Assembly: GCF_040546025.1 (NCBI RefSeq)
Contig: NZ_JBEPNA010000007.1
Span: 1-64,000, forward strand
DNA from: Marisediminicola sp040546025
GTDB taxonomy: Bacteria > Actinomycetota > Actinomycetes > Actinomycetales > Microbacteriaceae
DNA: 64,000 nucleotides
Direction: 5' to 3'
The notes under the pieces are model-generated. The model saw only the letters and a list, made by a program, of their open reading frames with translations, was not told where the DNA came from and made no database searches. Of this stretch, positions 8,299 to 18,421 are shown in pieces. The translations under genes were made by a program, and so were the position numbers. The first letter of the stretch is position 1; every line of letters begins with the position of its first letter.

Positions 8299-8545
8299 TG
8301 TCATCATTCAGGAGTTGAAGGTGTGAGCAACCAGTTCACCGGACCGTCGTCGCGCCGGTCGCTGTCATCATTCAGGAGTGACTGGCTGGCGACCACCGAG
8401 TGGGCGCAACAATGCTGCGTTTCTCGCGGAATCGGTGTGGCGGGAGGGGTCGGATGCTCGAAATCCCAGCATCCGCACGCCGACCCGGCCGTCACTCCTG
8501 AATGACGAAAGGCGTCACCCGGCTGTCACTCCTGAATGATGAAAG
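8299..8545. repeat. Dispersed 18-bp-motif repeat element, locus A (2 forward + 2 reverse)
   Basis: Fills the space between convergent purQ and the MFS gene. Forward copies of the TCATTCAGGAGT-type motif lie at 8299-8316 and 8364-8379. Reverse copies (ACTCCTGAATGA) lie at 8494-8511 and 8528-8545, so the four can nest as a long interrupted hairpin. The centre holds ATGCTGCGTTTCTCGCG (about 8412-8428) and a hairpin GGATGCT / AGCATCC around CGAAATCCC (8453-8473). About 240 bp is clearly homologous to locus C at 24438-24685. Short frames across it are not credible genes. Its position suggests a two-way terminator or 3'-end element. Confidence 0.85.
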
Positions 8546-8555
8546 GACGGGCGAA

Positions 8556-9863
8556 CTACTCCGCGAGTTGATCCACCGCCACCTTCTGCGTCGGTACCCG
8601 TGCAACGAGGCCCGCCCCCACGATGACCGAGAGCACGAGCACTCCTGCCGCCCACGCGAGGCCCGAGTAGCCGATGAGCGCGAGCACGGGACCGGCGAGC
8701 GCCCCGCCCCCGGCCCCCGACAGGCTCATGATGAGGTCGGTGCGCCCCTGGATTCGGGCACGGGCAGGACCGGTCACGAGATCGGCGACGAGCGCAGAAC
8801 CCGAGACGGTCGCGGCACTCCAGCCGAGGCCCAGGAAGATGAGCCCCATCGTCACGAGCGTCGGGCTCTCGGCACCCACCGCCACCGCCACGAGCGCGAC
8901 GATGAACATCGCCTGCCCGATCAGGATCGTTCGGATGCGCCCGCCGCGGTCGCTGAGCCAGCCGAACAGCGGCGACAGCGCGTACATGCCAGCGATATGA
9001 AGGCTGATGGTCAGGCCCACGATGGTGAGCGACGACCCCATGTTCGTCAGGTGAACCGGCGTCATCGACATGACCGAGACCATGACGGCGTGACTGATGG
9101 CGATGGCGCCGATCGCGAAAACGAGCAGGGTGCGGGAGCGGGCGGCGGCGGATGCGAGGGCCTGCGCCTCCGACGGCGTGTGCGGCTCGGCGGGGCCGTT
9201 GAGTTCGGCCGCGGCCGAGTCGGCGTGGTCCTGCGCGCGCTGCACGTCCCGGCTCACCAGGTACGGGTCGGGACGCAGCCCGGTGAGGTACACGACCGCC
9301 GCGGCGACCTGTGCGAGCACGGCGATCGCGAACGACCCGGTGAGCGGCGGCATGCCGAACGCGTCGGCCACGAGCTCGCCGGGCCCGAACAGGTTCGGGC
9401 CGAGGACCGCGCCGATCGTCGTCGACCAGACCACGAGGGAGAGGTCCCGTCCGCGCCGTTCGGGGCTCGCGACATCCGTCGCCGCGAACCGGGACTGCAG
9501 GTTCACCGCGGTGCCGACGCCGAGCAGGCCGAAGCCGATGAGCAGCAGCGGGAAGCTCTCGAACGCGGCCGCGATCACCGTGATGACCGCGCCGGCCGCG
9601 GAGGCCAGCACGCCCGTGGCGAGTGCGGGTCGGCGGCCGAGGCGCTGGGCGAGGCGGGCCAGCGGGATCGCGGCGGCCGCGGCCCCGAGGGTCGAGAGCG
9701 TCGCGGCCGAGCCCGACCAGGCATCCGATCCGGAGATCTGCGCGGCCAGCACCGCGCCGATCGCGAGGGTCGAGCCGATGCCGATTCCGCCGAGGATCTG
9801 CCCGGCGACGAGAACGCGCACCGTGCGGCGCTGCAGCGCGACGAGGTCGGTAACGGCGGTCAT
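8556..9863 (-). CDS. Major facilitator superfamily transporter
   Basis: A 435-residue MFS permease with about twelve membrane helices. The loop motif RLGRRPALATGVL after helix 2 is typical, and a long central cytoplasmic loop (about residues 195-235) contains VSRDVQRAQDHADSAAAELNG. A second-half motif is SDRGGRIRTILIGQ. Substrate is unknown; drug or metabolite efflux is the usual guess. The start at ATG 9863 is chosen from where the hydrophobic domain begins; no strong ribosome-binding site is visible, and an in-frame GTG further upstream remains possible. Confidence 0.82.
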   Translation of the reverse strand: MTAVTDLVALQRRTVRVLVAGQILGGIGIGSTLAIGAVLAAQISGSDAWSGSAATLSTLGAAAAAIPLARLAQRLGRRPALATGVLASAAGAVITVIAAAFESFPLLLIGFGLLGVGTAVNLQSRFAATDVASPERRGRDLSLVVWSTTIGAVLGPNLFGPGELVADAFGMPPLTGSFAIAVLAQVAAAVVYLTGLRPDPYLVSRDVQRAQDHADSAAAELNGPAEPHTPSEAQALASAAARSRTLLVFAIGAIAISHAVMVSVMSMTPVHLTNMGSSLTIVGLTISLHIAGMYALSPLFGWLSDRGGRIRTILIGQAMFIVALVAVAVGAESPTLVTMGLIFLGLGWSAATVSGSALVADLVTGPARARIQGRTDLIMSLSGAGGGALAGPVLALIGYSGLAWAAGVLVLSVIVGAGLVARVPTQKVAVDQLAE

Positions 9864-10081
9864 GATCGGGCGGCGGGGTGGGCGGGAATGGTCACTATTC
9901 ACTCTCGCACGTGCGGGACGGATGCGCAGCCGGTTTCGGGAGGTGATGCTCTCGGCGCAGCGGGGTTTCGACACGGCCGAGGGCGGCCTGCTCAACCGGC
10001 AGAGACATCAGTCGCGCGCACGCTGGTCACTCCCGCGGGTGCGGCTCAGCCGCGGGCGTGAACAACACCCGCATCAGTCGG

Positions 10082-10121
10082 CAGAGGGCCCGCCGCAGAC
10101 GCGACGGGGGCGGGCCCTCTG
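10082..10121 (-). terminator. Strong hairpin after katA
   Basis: A perfect 13-bp stem, CAGAGGGCCCGCC (10082-10094) and GGCGGGCCCTCTG (10109-10121), with a 14-base loop, begins 11 bases past the katA stop codon. No U-tract follows, which is common for actinobacterial terminators. The rest of 9864-10131 holds no gene; a smaller CCGCGG-rich inverted repeat lies at about 10034-10058. Confidence 0.8.
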
Positions 10122-10131
10122 ACCACTGCGG

Positions 10132-11610
10132 CTACCGGGCGTCGACCGCGACCGGAGCGGTCAGGTTCGCCCGCAGGCTGGCCCCGAGCTCCGCGTCGAC
10201 ATTGGTCCAGTACTGGATCGCACGCTCGCGGATGCCGGCATCGACGACTCCGCCGACCGCACCGCTGATCGTGTCGAGGAAGCGCGCCTTGGCCTCGGCG
10301 TCGAACACGTCGCGGTACAGCGTTCCGGCCTGGCCGAAGTCGTCGTCCTCGGCGTGCAGCGCCGCGGCGGAGCGCATCAGCTCGCCGTCGTTCTCGAACG
10401 ATCCGGCTCCTGCGGCCGCAGCATCCGCCACCGCACCGCCGCGCGAGTTCGGCGCGTAGACGGGCTCCGAGGCGGGCTTGAAGCCGTGCCTCGTCGCGCC
10501 GTCCTGGGCGTAGGAGTTCACGGGCGAGATGGGCGCATTGACCGGCACCTCGGCGTAGTTCGCGCCGACGCGGTAGCGCTGGGCGTCCGGGTAGGAGAAC
10601 ACGCGGGCCATGAGCATCTTGTCCGGGCTGATGTCGACGCCGGGCACGGTGTTCGCGGGCGAGAACGCGGCCTGCTCGATCTGCGCGAAGAAGTTCTCCG
10701 GGTTGCGGTCGAGCGTGTAGGTGCCGACCTTGATCAGCGGGTAGTCGGCGTGCGACCAGACCTTGGTGAGGTCGAACGGGTTGAAGCGGTAGTTCTTCGC
10801 CTCCTCGTACGGCATGACCTGCACGTGCATGTCCCAGGAGGGGAAGTCGCCAGCGTCGATGGCGTCGGACAGGTCGCGGCGGTAGAAGTCCGCGTCGGCG
10901 CCCGCGATGAGCTCGGCCTCGGCCCCGCCCATCTCGACGTTGCCTTGGTTGGACGTGAAGTGGTACTTAACCCAGAAACGCTCGCCCCCGGCGTTGATCC
11001 ACTGGAAGGTGTGCGACCCGAAGCCGGGCATCTCGCGCCACGAACGCGGCAGGCCGCGGTCGCCCATGAGGTAGGTCACCTGGTGCGAGGACTCGGGCGA
11101 GAGCGACCAGAAGTCCCACTGCATGTCAGGGTCGCGCAGCCCGGTGCCGGGCAGGCGCTTCTGCGAGTGGATGAAGTCGGGGAACTTGATGCCGTCGCGG
11201 ATGAAGAAGACCGGGGTGTTGTTTCCGACGATGTCGTAGTTGCCCTCGGTCGTGTAGAACTTCAGCGAGAAGCCGCGCACGTCGCGCCAGGTGTCGGGGC
11301 TGCCCTGCTCGCCGGCGACGCTCGAGAAGCGCTGCAGCATCTCGGTGGTGGTGCCGGGCTGCAGGAACGCCGCGCGGGTGAACCGCGAGATGTCTTCGGT
11401 CACGACGAAGTGGCCGAACGCTCCGCCACCCTTGGCGTGAACGACCCGCTCCGGGATGCGCTCGCGGTTGAACTGCGCGAGCTTCTCGACCAGGTAGCGG
11501 TCGTGCAGCGCCGCGACGCCGTTCGTTCCGACGGTGAGCGAGTGGTCGTCGCTCGCGACCGGGGTGCCGGTCTGCGTGGTGGTGGCACGGGCGGTGGTGT
11601 CCTCTGACAT
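10132..11610 (-). CDS. katA: Monofunctional haem catalase
   Basis: A 492-residue small-subunit (clade 3-like) catalase that disproportionates hydrogen peroxide. The distal His is in RVVHAKGGGAFGHF, the distal Asn region is TTEGNYDIVGNNTPVFF, and the proximal haem Tyr is in RVFSYPDAQRYRVG. The ATG has AGGA six bases upstream. It lies 51 bp downstream of a Fur-family gene on the same strand, the classical furA-katA arrangement, so peroxide-responsive derepression is expected. A strong hairpin follows the stop. Confidence 0.96.
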   Translation of the reverse strand: MSEDTTARATTTQTGTPVASDDHSLTVGTNGVAALHDRYLVEKLAQFNRERIPERVVHAKGGGAFGHFVVTEDISRFTRAAFLQPGTTTEMLQRFSSVAGEQGSPDTWRDVRGFSLKFYTTEGNYDIVGNNTPVFFIRDGIKFPDFIHSQKRLPGTGLRDPDMQWDFWSLSPESSHQVTYLMGDRGLPRSWREMPGFGSHTFQWINAGGERFWVKYHFTSNQGNVEMGGAEAELIAGADADFYRRDLSDAIDAGDFPSWDMHVQVMPYEEAKNYRFNPFDLTKVWSHADYPLIKVGTYTLDRNPENFFAQIEQAAFSPANTVPGVDISPDKMLMARVFSYPDAQRYRVGANYAEVPVNAPISPVNSYAQDGATRHGFKPASEPVYAPNSRGGAVADAAAAGAGSFENDGELMRSAAALHAEDDDFGQAGTLYRDVFDAEAKARFLDTISGAVGGVVDAGIRERAIQYWTNVDAELGASLRANLTAPVAVDAR

Positions 11611-11661
11611 GAATGTCCTAACTGTGGTGGTGGGGCAGAGTGGAAGAGGGAGTGGGCGGGG

Positions 11662-12132
11662 CTACCGCACGGGCGGGGCGGATGCTGCTCGCGCAGCTCC
11701 CGCACGCGCCTGGCACCTCGGGCAGAGACCCCAGAAGGTGACCTCGGCGGCCTCGATGACGAAGCCGTGGCTGGCTGACGGGGCCAGGCATGGGGCCGCG
11801 CCGTGCACGCAGTCGATGTCTTCGACGGCCTTGCACGAGGTGCAGACGACGTGGTGGTGGTTGTCGCCGATCCGACGCTCGTACAGGGCGGACGACGTCG
11901 CCGGTTCGATGCGGCGCAGAATGCCCGCGGTCGTGAGGGCACCGAGCACGCCGTAGACGGCCTGCAGCGAGGTGCCAGGCAGTTCACGGCGAACGGCTGC
12001 GAACAGGGAGTCGGCGTCGGAGTGCGGGGCACGCTCGACCGCCAGCAGAACGGCCAGCCGCGGCGCGGTGACCTTGAGCCCGGCATCCCGCAGCAGCTCT
12101 CTCGGAGCGGGGGAAATGTGGGTCGAAGTCAT
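11662..12132 (-). CDS. furA: Fur-family peroxide/iron-responsive repressor (FurA/CatR-like)
   Basis: A 156-residue Fur-family regulator. The winged helix covers about residues 8-80 (LRDAGLKVTAPRLAVLLAVE; SLQAVYGVLGALTTAGILRR). The dimerisation/metal part has NHHHVVCTSCKAVEDIDC and a C-terminal CPRC pair forming a structural zinc site. It directly precedes katA, supporting a role as catalase repressor. An inverted repeat TTTTG-N7-CAAAA lies just upstream and is the likely autoregulatory operator. The family is classed confidently; metal specificity (Fe versus Mn sensing) is inferred from context. Confidence 0.9.
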   Translation of the reverse strand: MTSTHISPAPRELLRDAGLKVTAPRLAVLLAVERAPHSDADSLFAAVRRELPGTSLQAVYGVLGALTTAGILRRIEPATSSALYERRIGDNHHHVVCTSCKAVEDIDCVHGAAPCLAPSASHGFVIEAAEVTFWGLCPRCQARAGAARAASAPPVR

Positions 12133-12152
12133 CTCTGCCAGTCAACCACTTG

Positions 12153-12169
12153 TTTTGAGTAAACCAAAA
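12153..12169. promoter_or_regulatory. Candidate FurA operator
   Basis: An AT-rich inverted repeat TTTTG (12153-12157), AGTAAAC, CAAAA (12165-12169) lies 20-37 bp upstream of furA in an otherwise G+C-rich region and also faces purL. Its composition and spacing fit a Fur/CatR-type box in the furA promoter. This is an inference from position and symmetry. Confidence 0.6.
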
Positions 12170-12237
12170 TTAGGATGCTACGCGCCCCCAGTAGAATCGG
12201 CAGGTACGGCACCCACCGATCTAGGAGTCCTGTCCAC

Positions 12238-14553
<2,316 letters not shown>

Positions 14554-14584
14554 GGCCCCGGCTGCCGGCCGCTGCGCTGCTGGC

Positions 14585-14858
14585 TTCCATTATTCAGGAG
14601 TGATGGGGCGGTGATTCCGCATCTGCGGCATCCTGAATCAAAAACTGCCGTAAATGCGGCTAGTTTCACCGGTCAGTCGCTGCCGCGCCCGTCAACTCCT
14701 GAATGATGAAAGGGATGCTGAGGGCTGGCTTTCATTATTCAGGAGTGGCTGAAAGCCAACGCCGCAAATGCGGTCAGCCGAGGCCGTCACCGCCGCATTT
14801 GCAGAAGCAGGGCTCCGCCTCACCGTCAGTTCAGCCACCAACTCCTGAATAATGAAAG
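14585..14858. repeat. Dispersed 18-bp-motif repeat element, locus B (two 1+1 units)
   Basis: Fills the 312-bp space between convergent purL and chorismate mutase. Unit 1 has a forward copy at 14585-14601 and a reverse copy at 14695-14712. Unit 2 has forward 14729-14746 and reverse 14841-14858, which are perfect complements over 18 bp. Each unit's interior has CCGCAAATGCGG-like near-palindromes (about 14650 and 14762-14773, with CCGCATTTGCAG at about 14793) instead of the GGATGC hairpin of loci A and C. No gene is supported. Confidence 0.85.
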
Positions 14859-14865
14859 AGAAGCT

Positions 14866-15192
14866 TCAGGGGCGGTGGATGTCAATCGAACCGGTGCCGG
14901 CGATCTCCTCGTGATGGTGGATGACCTCCGCAACGATGAAGTTCAGAAACTTCTCGGCGAAGGCCGGGTCGAGCCGCGACTCCTCGGCGAGCGCCCGCAG
15001 CCTCGCGATCTGCACCGCTTCGCGGGCGGGGTCGGATGCTGGAAGCCCGGCGGTCGCCTTGAGCCAGCCGACCTCCTGGGTGAACTTGAACCGCTCCGCG
15101 AGCAGGTGCACGAGGGCCGCGTCGATGTTGTCGATGCTGCGGCGCAGGCTCTGGAGCTTCTCGGCGCTGTCGAAGGTTCCCGGATCCGTCAT
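14866..15192 (-). CDS. Chorismate mutase (AroQ type)
   Basis: A 108-residue all-helical chorismate mutase converting chorismate to prephenate for Phe/Tyr synthesis. The pattern LQSLRRSIDNIDAALVHLLAERFKFTQEVGWLKA (first helix with the active-site Arg and Lys) is typical of AroQ, followed by ARLRALAEESRLDPAFAEKFLNFIVAEVIHHH. It is monofunctional with no signal peptide. It stands alone between repeat locus B and the amino-acid ABC operon. Confidence 0.85.
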   Translation of the reverse strand: MTDPGTFDSAEKLQSLRRSIDNIDAALVHLLAERFKFTQEVGWLKATAGLPASDPAREAVQIARLRALAEESRLDPAFAEKFLNFIVAEVIHHHEEIAGTGSIDIHRP

Positions 15193-15251
15193 GGGTCAAA
15201 TCTAGGGCACGGCCCCCAGCCGCCGCGAACGGCGGGGTCGCCTCGCGCCAC

Positions 15252-16031
15252 TCAGAATGGGAACAGCAACCGGTTCAAGAACTGCTTCGTGCGCTCCTGG
15301 GTCGGCGCCGTGAACAGCCGCTCGGGAGCACCTCGCTCGACGATGACCCCGCCGTCGAGGAAGAGCACCTCGTCGGCGACCTGGCGGGCGAAAACGAGCT
15401 CGTGCGTGACGATGACCATCGTCCAGCCCTCGTCGGCAAGCTCCTTCATGACGGTGAGCACATCGCCGACGAGCTCGGGGTCGAGCGACGATGTGGGCTC
15501 ATCGAACAGCAGGAGTTGCGGGCGCAGCGCGACGGCGCGCACAATGCCGACCCGCTGCTGCTGACCGCCAGACAACTCGAACGGGTACGCGTCGCGCTTG
15601 TCGCCGAGGCCGACCCGCTCGAGCAGCGCCAGGGCCTCCGCCTCGGCATCCGCCCGCGCCCGCTTCTGCACCACGATCGGGCCCTCAGTGACGTTCTGGA
15701 GCACCGTCAGGTGCGGGAACAGGTTGTAGTGCTGGAACACCATCGCCGAGCGGTCACGCAGGGCGAGCCGCTTCCCTACCGGCACGGGCAGACCGAAGTC
15801 GATCTCGACCTCCCCGCCGGCCACCGAGATGGTTCCGGCGTCGGGCTGCTCAAGACCGTTGAGCGAGCGCAGCACCGTCGTCTTACCCGATCCGGACGGA
15901 CCGATCAGCACGAGCACCTTGCCGGCATGAAGGGTGAAGTCGATCGAGCGCAGCACCTCGTGGTCGCCGAACGACTTGGCGAGCCCGCTCACCTCGAGCA
16001 GCGGAGCGGATGCTGGTTCAGTGGGCGACAT
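15252..16031 (-). CDS. Amino-acid ABC transporter ATP-binding protein (cystine type)
   Basis: A 259-residue polar amino-acid importer ATPase. Walker A GPSGSGKT, signature LSGGQQQR, Walker B LLFDEPTSSLD and switch VTHE are all present. Its start overlaps the permease stop by 14 bp, so it is the last gene of the operon binding protein, permease, ATPase. Energises uptake through the 16018-16677 permease. Confidence 0.92.
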   Translation of the reverse strand: MSPTEPASAPLLEVSGLAKSFGDHEVLRSIDFTLHAGKVLVLIGPSGSGKTTVLRSLNGLEQPDAGTISVAGGEVEIDFGLPVPVGKRLALRDRSAMVFQHYNLFPHLTVLQNVTEGPIVVQKRARADAEAEALALLERVGLGDKRDAYPFELSGGQQQRVGIVRAVALRPQLLLFDEPTSSLDPELVGDVLTVMKELADEGWTMVIVTHELVFARQVADEVLFLDGGVIVERGAPERLFTAPTQERTKQFLNRLLFPF

Positions 16032-16677
16032 AGCGGTCGAGCCTCTTCTCGATTCGGGCCTGCGCGGTCGACAGCACCAGGCTGAACACCCAGTAGACCA
16101 GTGCCGCTTCCATGTAGATCATGACGAACTCCTGGCTGAACGCGGCGATCTTCTGCGCCTCGCGGAAGAGCTCGGTCACGAGGATGAGCGACGCGAGCGA
16201 GGTGTCCTTGACGAGGCTGATGAACGTGTTCGACAGCGGGGGCACCGACACCCGCGCGGCCTGCGGCAGGATGATCCTCCGCAGCGTGGTCGTGCGAGAC
16301 ATGCCGATCGTGTGCCCGGCCTCCCACTGCCCCTTCGGCACCGACAGGATCGCGGCCCGGATCACCTCGGCCGCGTAGCCTCCCACGTTGAGCGAGAAGG
16401 CGATCACGGCGCTCGGCCAGGGGTCGATCAGGAGGCCGAGCGACGGCAGCCAGTAGAAGATCACGAACAGCTGCACGAGCAGCGGGGTGCCGCGGATGAC
16501 CGAGACGTAGAACCGGGCGAGCGCCGACAGCACGCGAATGCCGGAGATGCGGGCGAGCGCGACGAGGAGCGCGATCGCGAGGCCGATCGCGAACGACGCG
16601 ATCGACAGCGGAATAGTGCCGAGCAGGCCGCCGCGCACGATGGGCCAGAGCGAGGCCCAAAAAAGTTCCCAGTCCAT
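16018..16677 (-). CDS. Amino-acid ABC transporter permease (HisM/TcyB family)
   Basis: A 219-residue inner-membrane permease with about five helices. The EAA-type loop for ATPase contact is seen in EAGHTIGMSRTTTLRRIILPQA. Hydrophobic N-terminal segment GGLLGTIPLSIASFAIGLAIALLVAL. It forms a homodimeric channel with the adjacent ATPase and receives substrate from the lipoprotein encoded upstream. Confidence 0.9.
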   Translation of the reverse strand: MDWELFWASLWPIVRGGLLGTIPLSIASFAIGLAIALLVALARISGIRVLSALARFYVSVIRGTPLLVQLFVIFYWLPSLGLLIDPWPSAVIAFSLNVGGYAAEVIRAAILSVPKGQWEAGHTIGMSRTTTLRRIILPQAARVSVPPLSNTFISLVKDTSLASLILVTELFREAQKIAAFSQEFVMIYMEAALVYWVFSLVLSTAQARIEKRLDRYVAH

Positions 16678-16726
16678 TCAGCGGTTTCTCTTGCGATCGA
16701 TCCGCGCGTTGCCGCGGAACCCCAAC

Positions 16727-17566
16727 CTACTCGCTGACGTCCGAGCCGAAGTAGCTCTCCGAGATAGCGGCGAGCGTGCCGTCGGCCCGCAGCTCGGCGA
16801 GCGCCTCGTTGATCGCGGCGGCGAGGTCGTCGCTGCCCTTGGGCAGCGCGAAGGCGTTGAGCGAGGCGTCGTCGGTCTCGTCGACGATCTTCAGCCCGGT
16901 GTCGCCCTCGGTCTTCTCGAAGTCGAGGAAGGTGAGCTCATCGTTGACGGTCGCGTCGACGCGGCCCTGGCTCAACAGCTCGGCGGCCTGCGCCCAGCCC
17001 TCGACGGCCTCCACCGTGGCGCCGTAGCCCACAGCGACCTCGTACCAGTTGCTCGTGAGCGACTGCGCGCTCGAGAATCCGCTGAGGTCGTCGAAGGAGG
17101 CGATCTCGGTGTTCGAGTCCGCGACAATGAGCACGCCCGGCGACACCGTGTACGGCTCGCTCATCGTGTAGGCGGCCTCACGCTCGTCGTTGATGGAGAC
17201 CTGGTTGGCAATGATGTCGAAGCGTCCGGACTGGAGGCCGGCGAAGATCGCGTCCCACTGGGTCTCTTCGAAGCTGACCTCGACGCCGAGCTTCTCGGCG
17301 ACGGCCGTGACGACCTCGATGTCGTAGCCGGTGAGCGCGCCGGATCCGCCCTCGTGGTAGCTGAACGGGCGGTAGGTTCCCTCGGTGCCGACGACGAGCT
17401 CGCCGCGCTCCTGCACCTCGGCGAGCGTGAGCCCGTCGGATGCCTCGGCACCGGCATCCGGTGCACCGCTCGCCCCGGTCGAGCAGGCGGCGAGGGAGAC
17501 GGCGATGGCGGCGGCGCCGACGGCGGAGAGGAGCTTCTTACGCAGGGGGAATCCTTGATGAGTCAC
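16727..17566 (-). CDS. Amino-acid ABC transporter substrate-binding lipoprotein, probable L-cystine binding
   Basis: A 279-residue family 3 solute-binding protein. The signal peptide ends in a lipobox VSLAAC, followed by a Gly/Ala/Asp linker. The ligand domain begins GELVVGTEGTYRPFSYHE and contains GRFDIIANQVSINDEREAAY, close to the pattern of FliY/TcyA-type cystine-binding proteins, which is the basis for the substrate suggestion. First gene of the three-gene operon; about 70 bp separates it from the GNAT gene upstream. Confidence 0.85.
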   Translation of the reverse strand: MTHQGFPLRKKLLSAVGAAAIAVSLAACSTGASGAPDAGAEASDGLTLAEVQERGELVVGTEGTYRPFSYHEGGSGALTGYDIEVVTAVAEKLGVEVSFEETQWDAIFAGLQSGRFDIIANQVSINDEREAAYTMSEPYTVSPGVLIVADSNTEIASFDDLSGFSSAQSLTSNWYEVAVGYGATVEAVEGWAQAAELLSQGRVDATVNDELTFLDFEKTEGDTGLKIVDETDDASLNAFALPKGSDDLAAAINEALAELRADGTLAAISESYFGSDVSE

Positions 17567-17635
17567 TAGGGCTATAACCGGCGGCAGTGCGCGGTATTCC
17601 GCTGTCCGAGGATCGTATCCGAATGAGTCGTCGTG

Positions 17636-18298
17636 TTACGGATGCTGCGGAGCCGCGGTCGGCATGCTCCGGTAGAGCACCGGGCGGCCCTCGTGCGCGG
17701 CGAGCCTCTCCTCGAGCAGGGCGCGCACGTGCGGCCAGTCATCGATGACGATCGAGAACACCGCGCTGTCGCGCCACGAGCCGTCCGCGCGTGGAAGGTG
17801 CCGGCGGGCGATGCCCTCGAACGTCGCGCCGAGCCGGGAGATTGCCGCACGGGAGCGCTCATTGATGGCATCGGCGAGGATCTGGATGCGCCCGAAGCCG
17901 TGCCCGAATGCGAGCCCGAGCAGCAGGTACTTCGCCTCGGCGTTCACCGCGGTGCCCCACACGCGCGGGTCGTACGCGGTCCAGCCGATGTGTGCGAACT
18001 CCCGCTCCGGCGCGAAATCCGACAGGGTCGTCGTGCCGACGAGCTCGCCGTCGTGTGGCCCGCCGACGACGGAGACCCCGTAGACGTTGCCGTTGTCCCA
18101 GTCGTAGTAGGTCTCCGCCCACTCGAGGAAGCCAGCCTCCGTGTCGCGGTAGCCGGCCGGTCCGCCGCCGTAGCCGCTCGCGAAGACGATCGGATGCCCG
18201 ATGGCCGCGAAGAGGGCGGGCAGGTGGGCGCGCGTCATCGGCTCGAGGCGAATGAATCGCCCCTCGAGCACGGAGGGCAGGGGCCGTTGCGCGGTCAT
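17636..18298 (-). CDS. GNAT-family N-acetyltransferase (RimJ/RimL-like)
   Basis: A 220-residue acetyltransferase. It begins LEGRFIRLEPMTRAHLPALF and has the acetyl-CoA region around NAEAKYLLLGLAFGHGFGRIQILADAINERSRAAISRLGATFEGIARRH, as in RimJ/RimL and related enzymes. The acceptor is unknown. ATG 18298 has GGGAG nine bases upstream; a start 45 bp further up has no such support. Confidence 0.85.
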   Translation of the reverse strand: MTAQRPLPSVLEGRFIRLEPMTRAHLPALFAAIGHPIVFASGYGGGPAGYRDTEAGFLEWAETYYDWDNGNVYGVSVVGGPHDGELVGTTTLSDFAPEREFAHIGWTAYDPRVWGTAVNAEAKYLLLGLAFGHGFGRIQILADAINERSRAAISRLGATFEGIARRHLPRADGSWRDSAVFSIVIDDWPHVRALLEERLAAHEGRPVLYRSMPTAAPQHP

Positions 18299-18367
18299 CA
18301 GTGAATTCTCCCACCCTGGCGTCCGGCACCGAGCATCCGCCACCGCCGCACCACGCCGGGAACAGCG

Positions 18368-18401
18368 GCAGGGCCGCCGACCCGAACGTCGACGGCCCTG
18401 C
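18368..18401 (-). terminator. Hairpin after the secreted nuclease gene
   Basis: A stem GCAGGGCCG (18368-18376) and CGGCCCTGC (18393-18401), extendable inward with CGA/TCG, lies about 20 bp beyond the nuclease stop codon and upstream of the GNAT gene. No U-tract. Likely terminates the nuclease transcript. Confidence 0.65.
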
Positions 18402-18421
18402 GCGTGTCGCTGCGACTCGGT

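Noticed and set aside
8304..8505. Short frames within repeat loci A and C giving similar peptides (CWDFEHP, LLNDES)
   Set aside because: Similarity follows the DNA homology of the elements on both strands; no ribosome-binding site, and the frame is not conserved in loci B, D and E.
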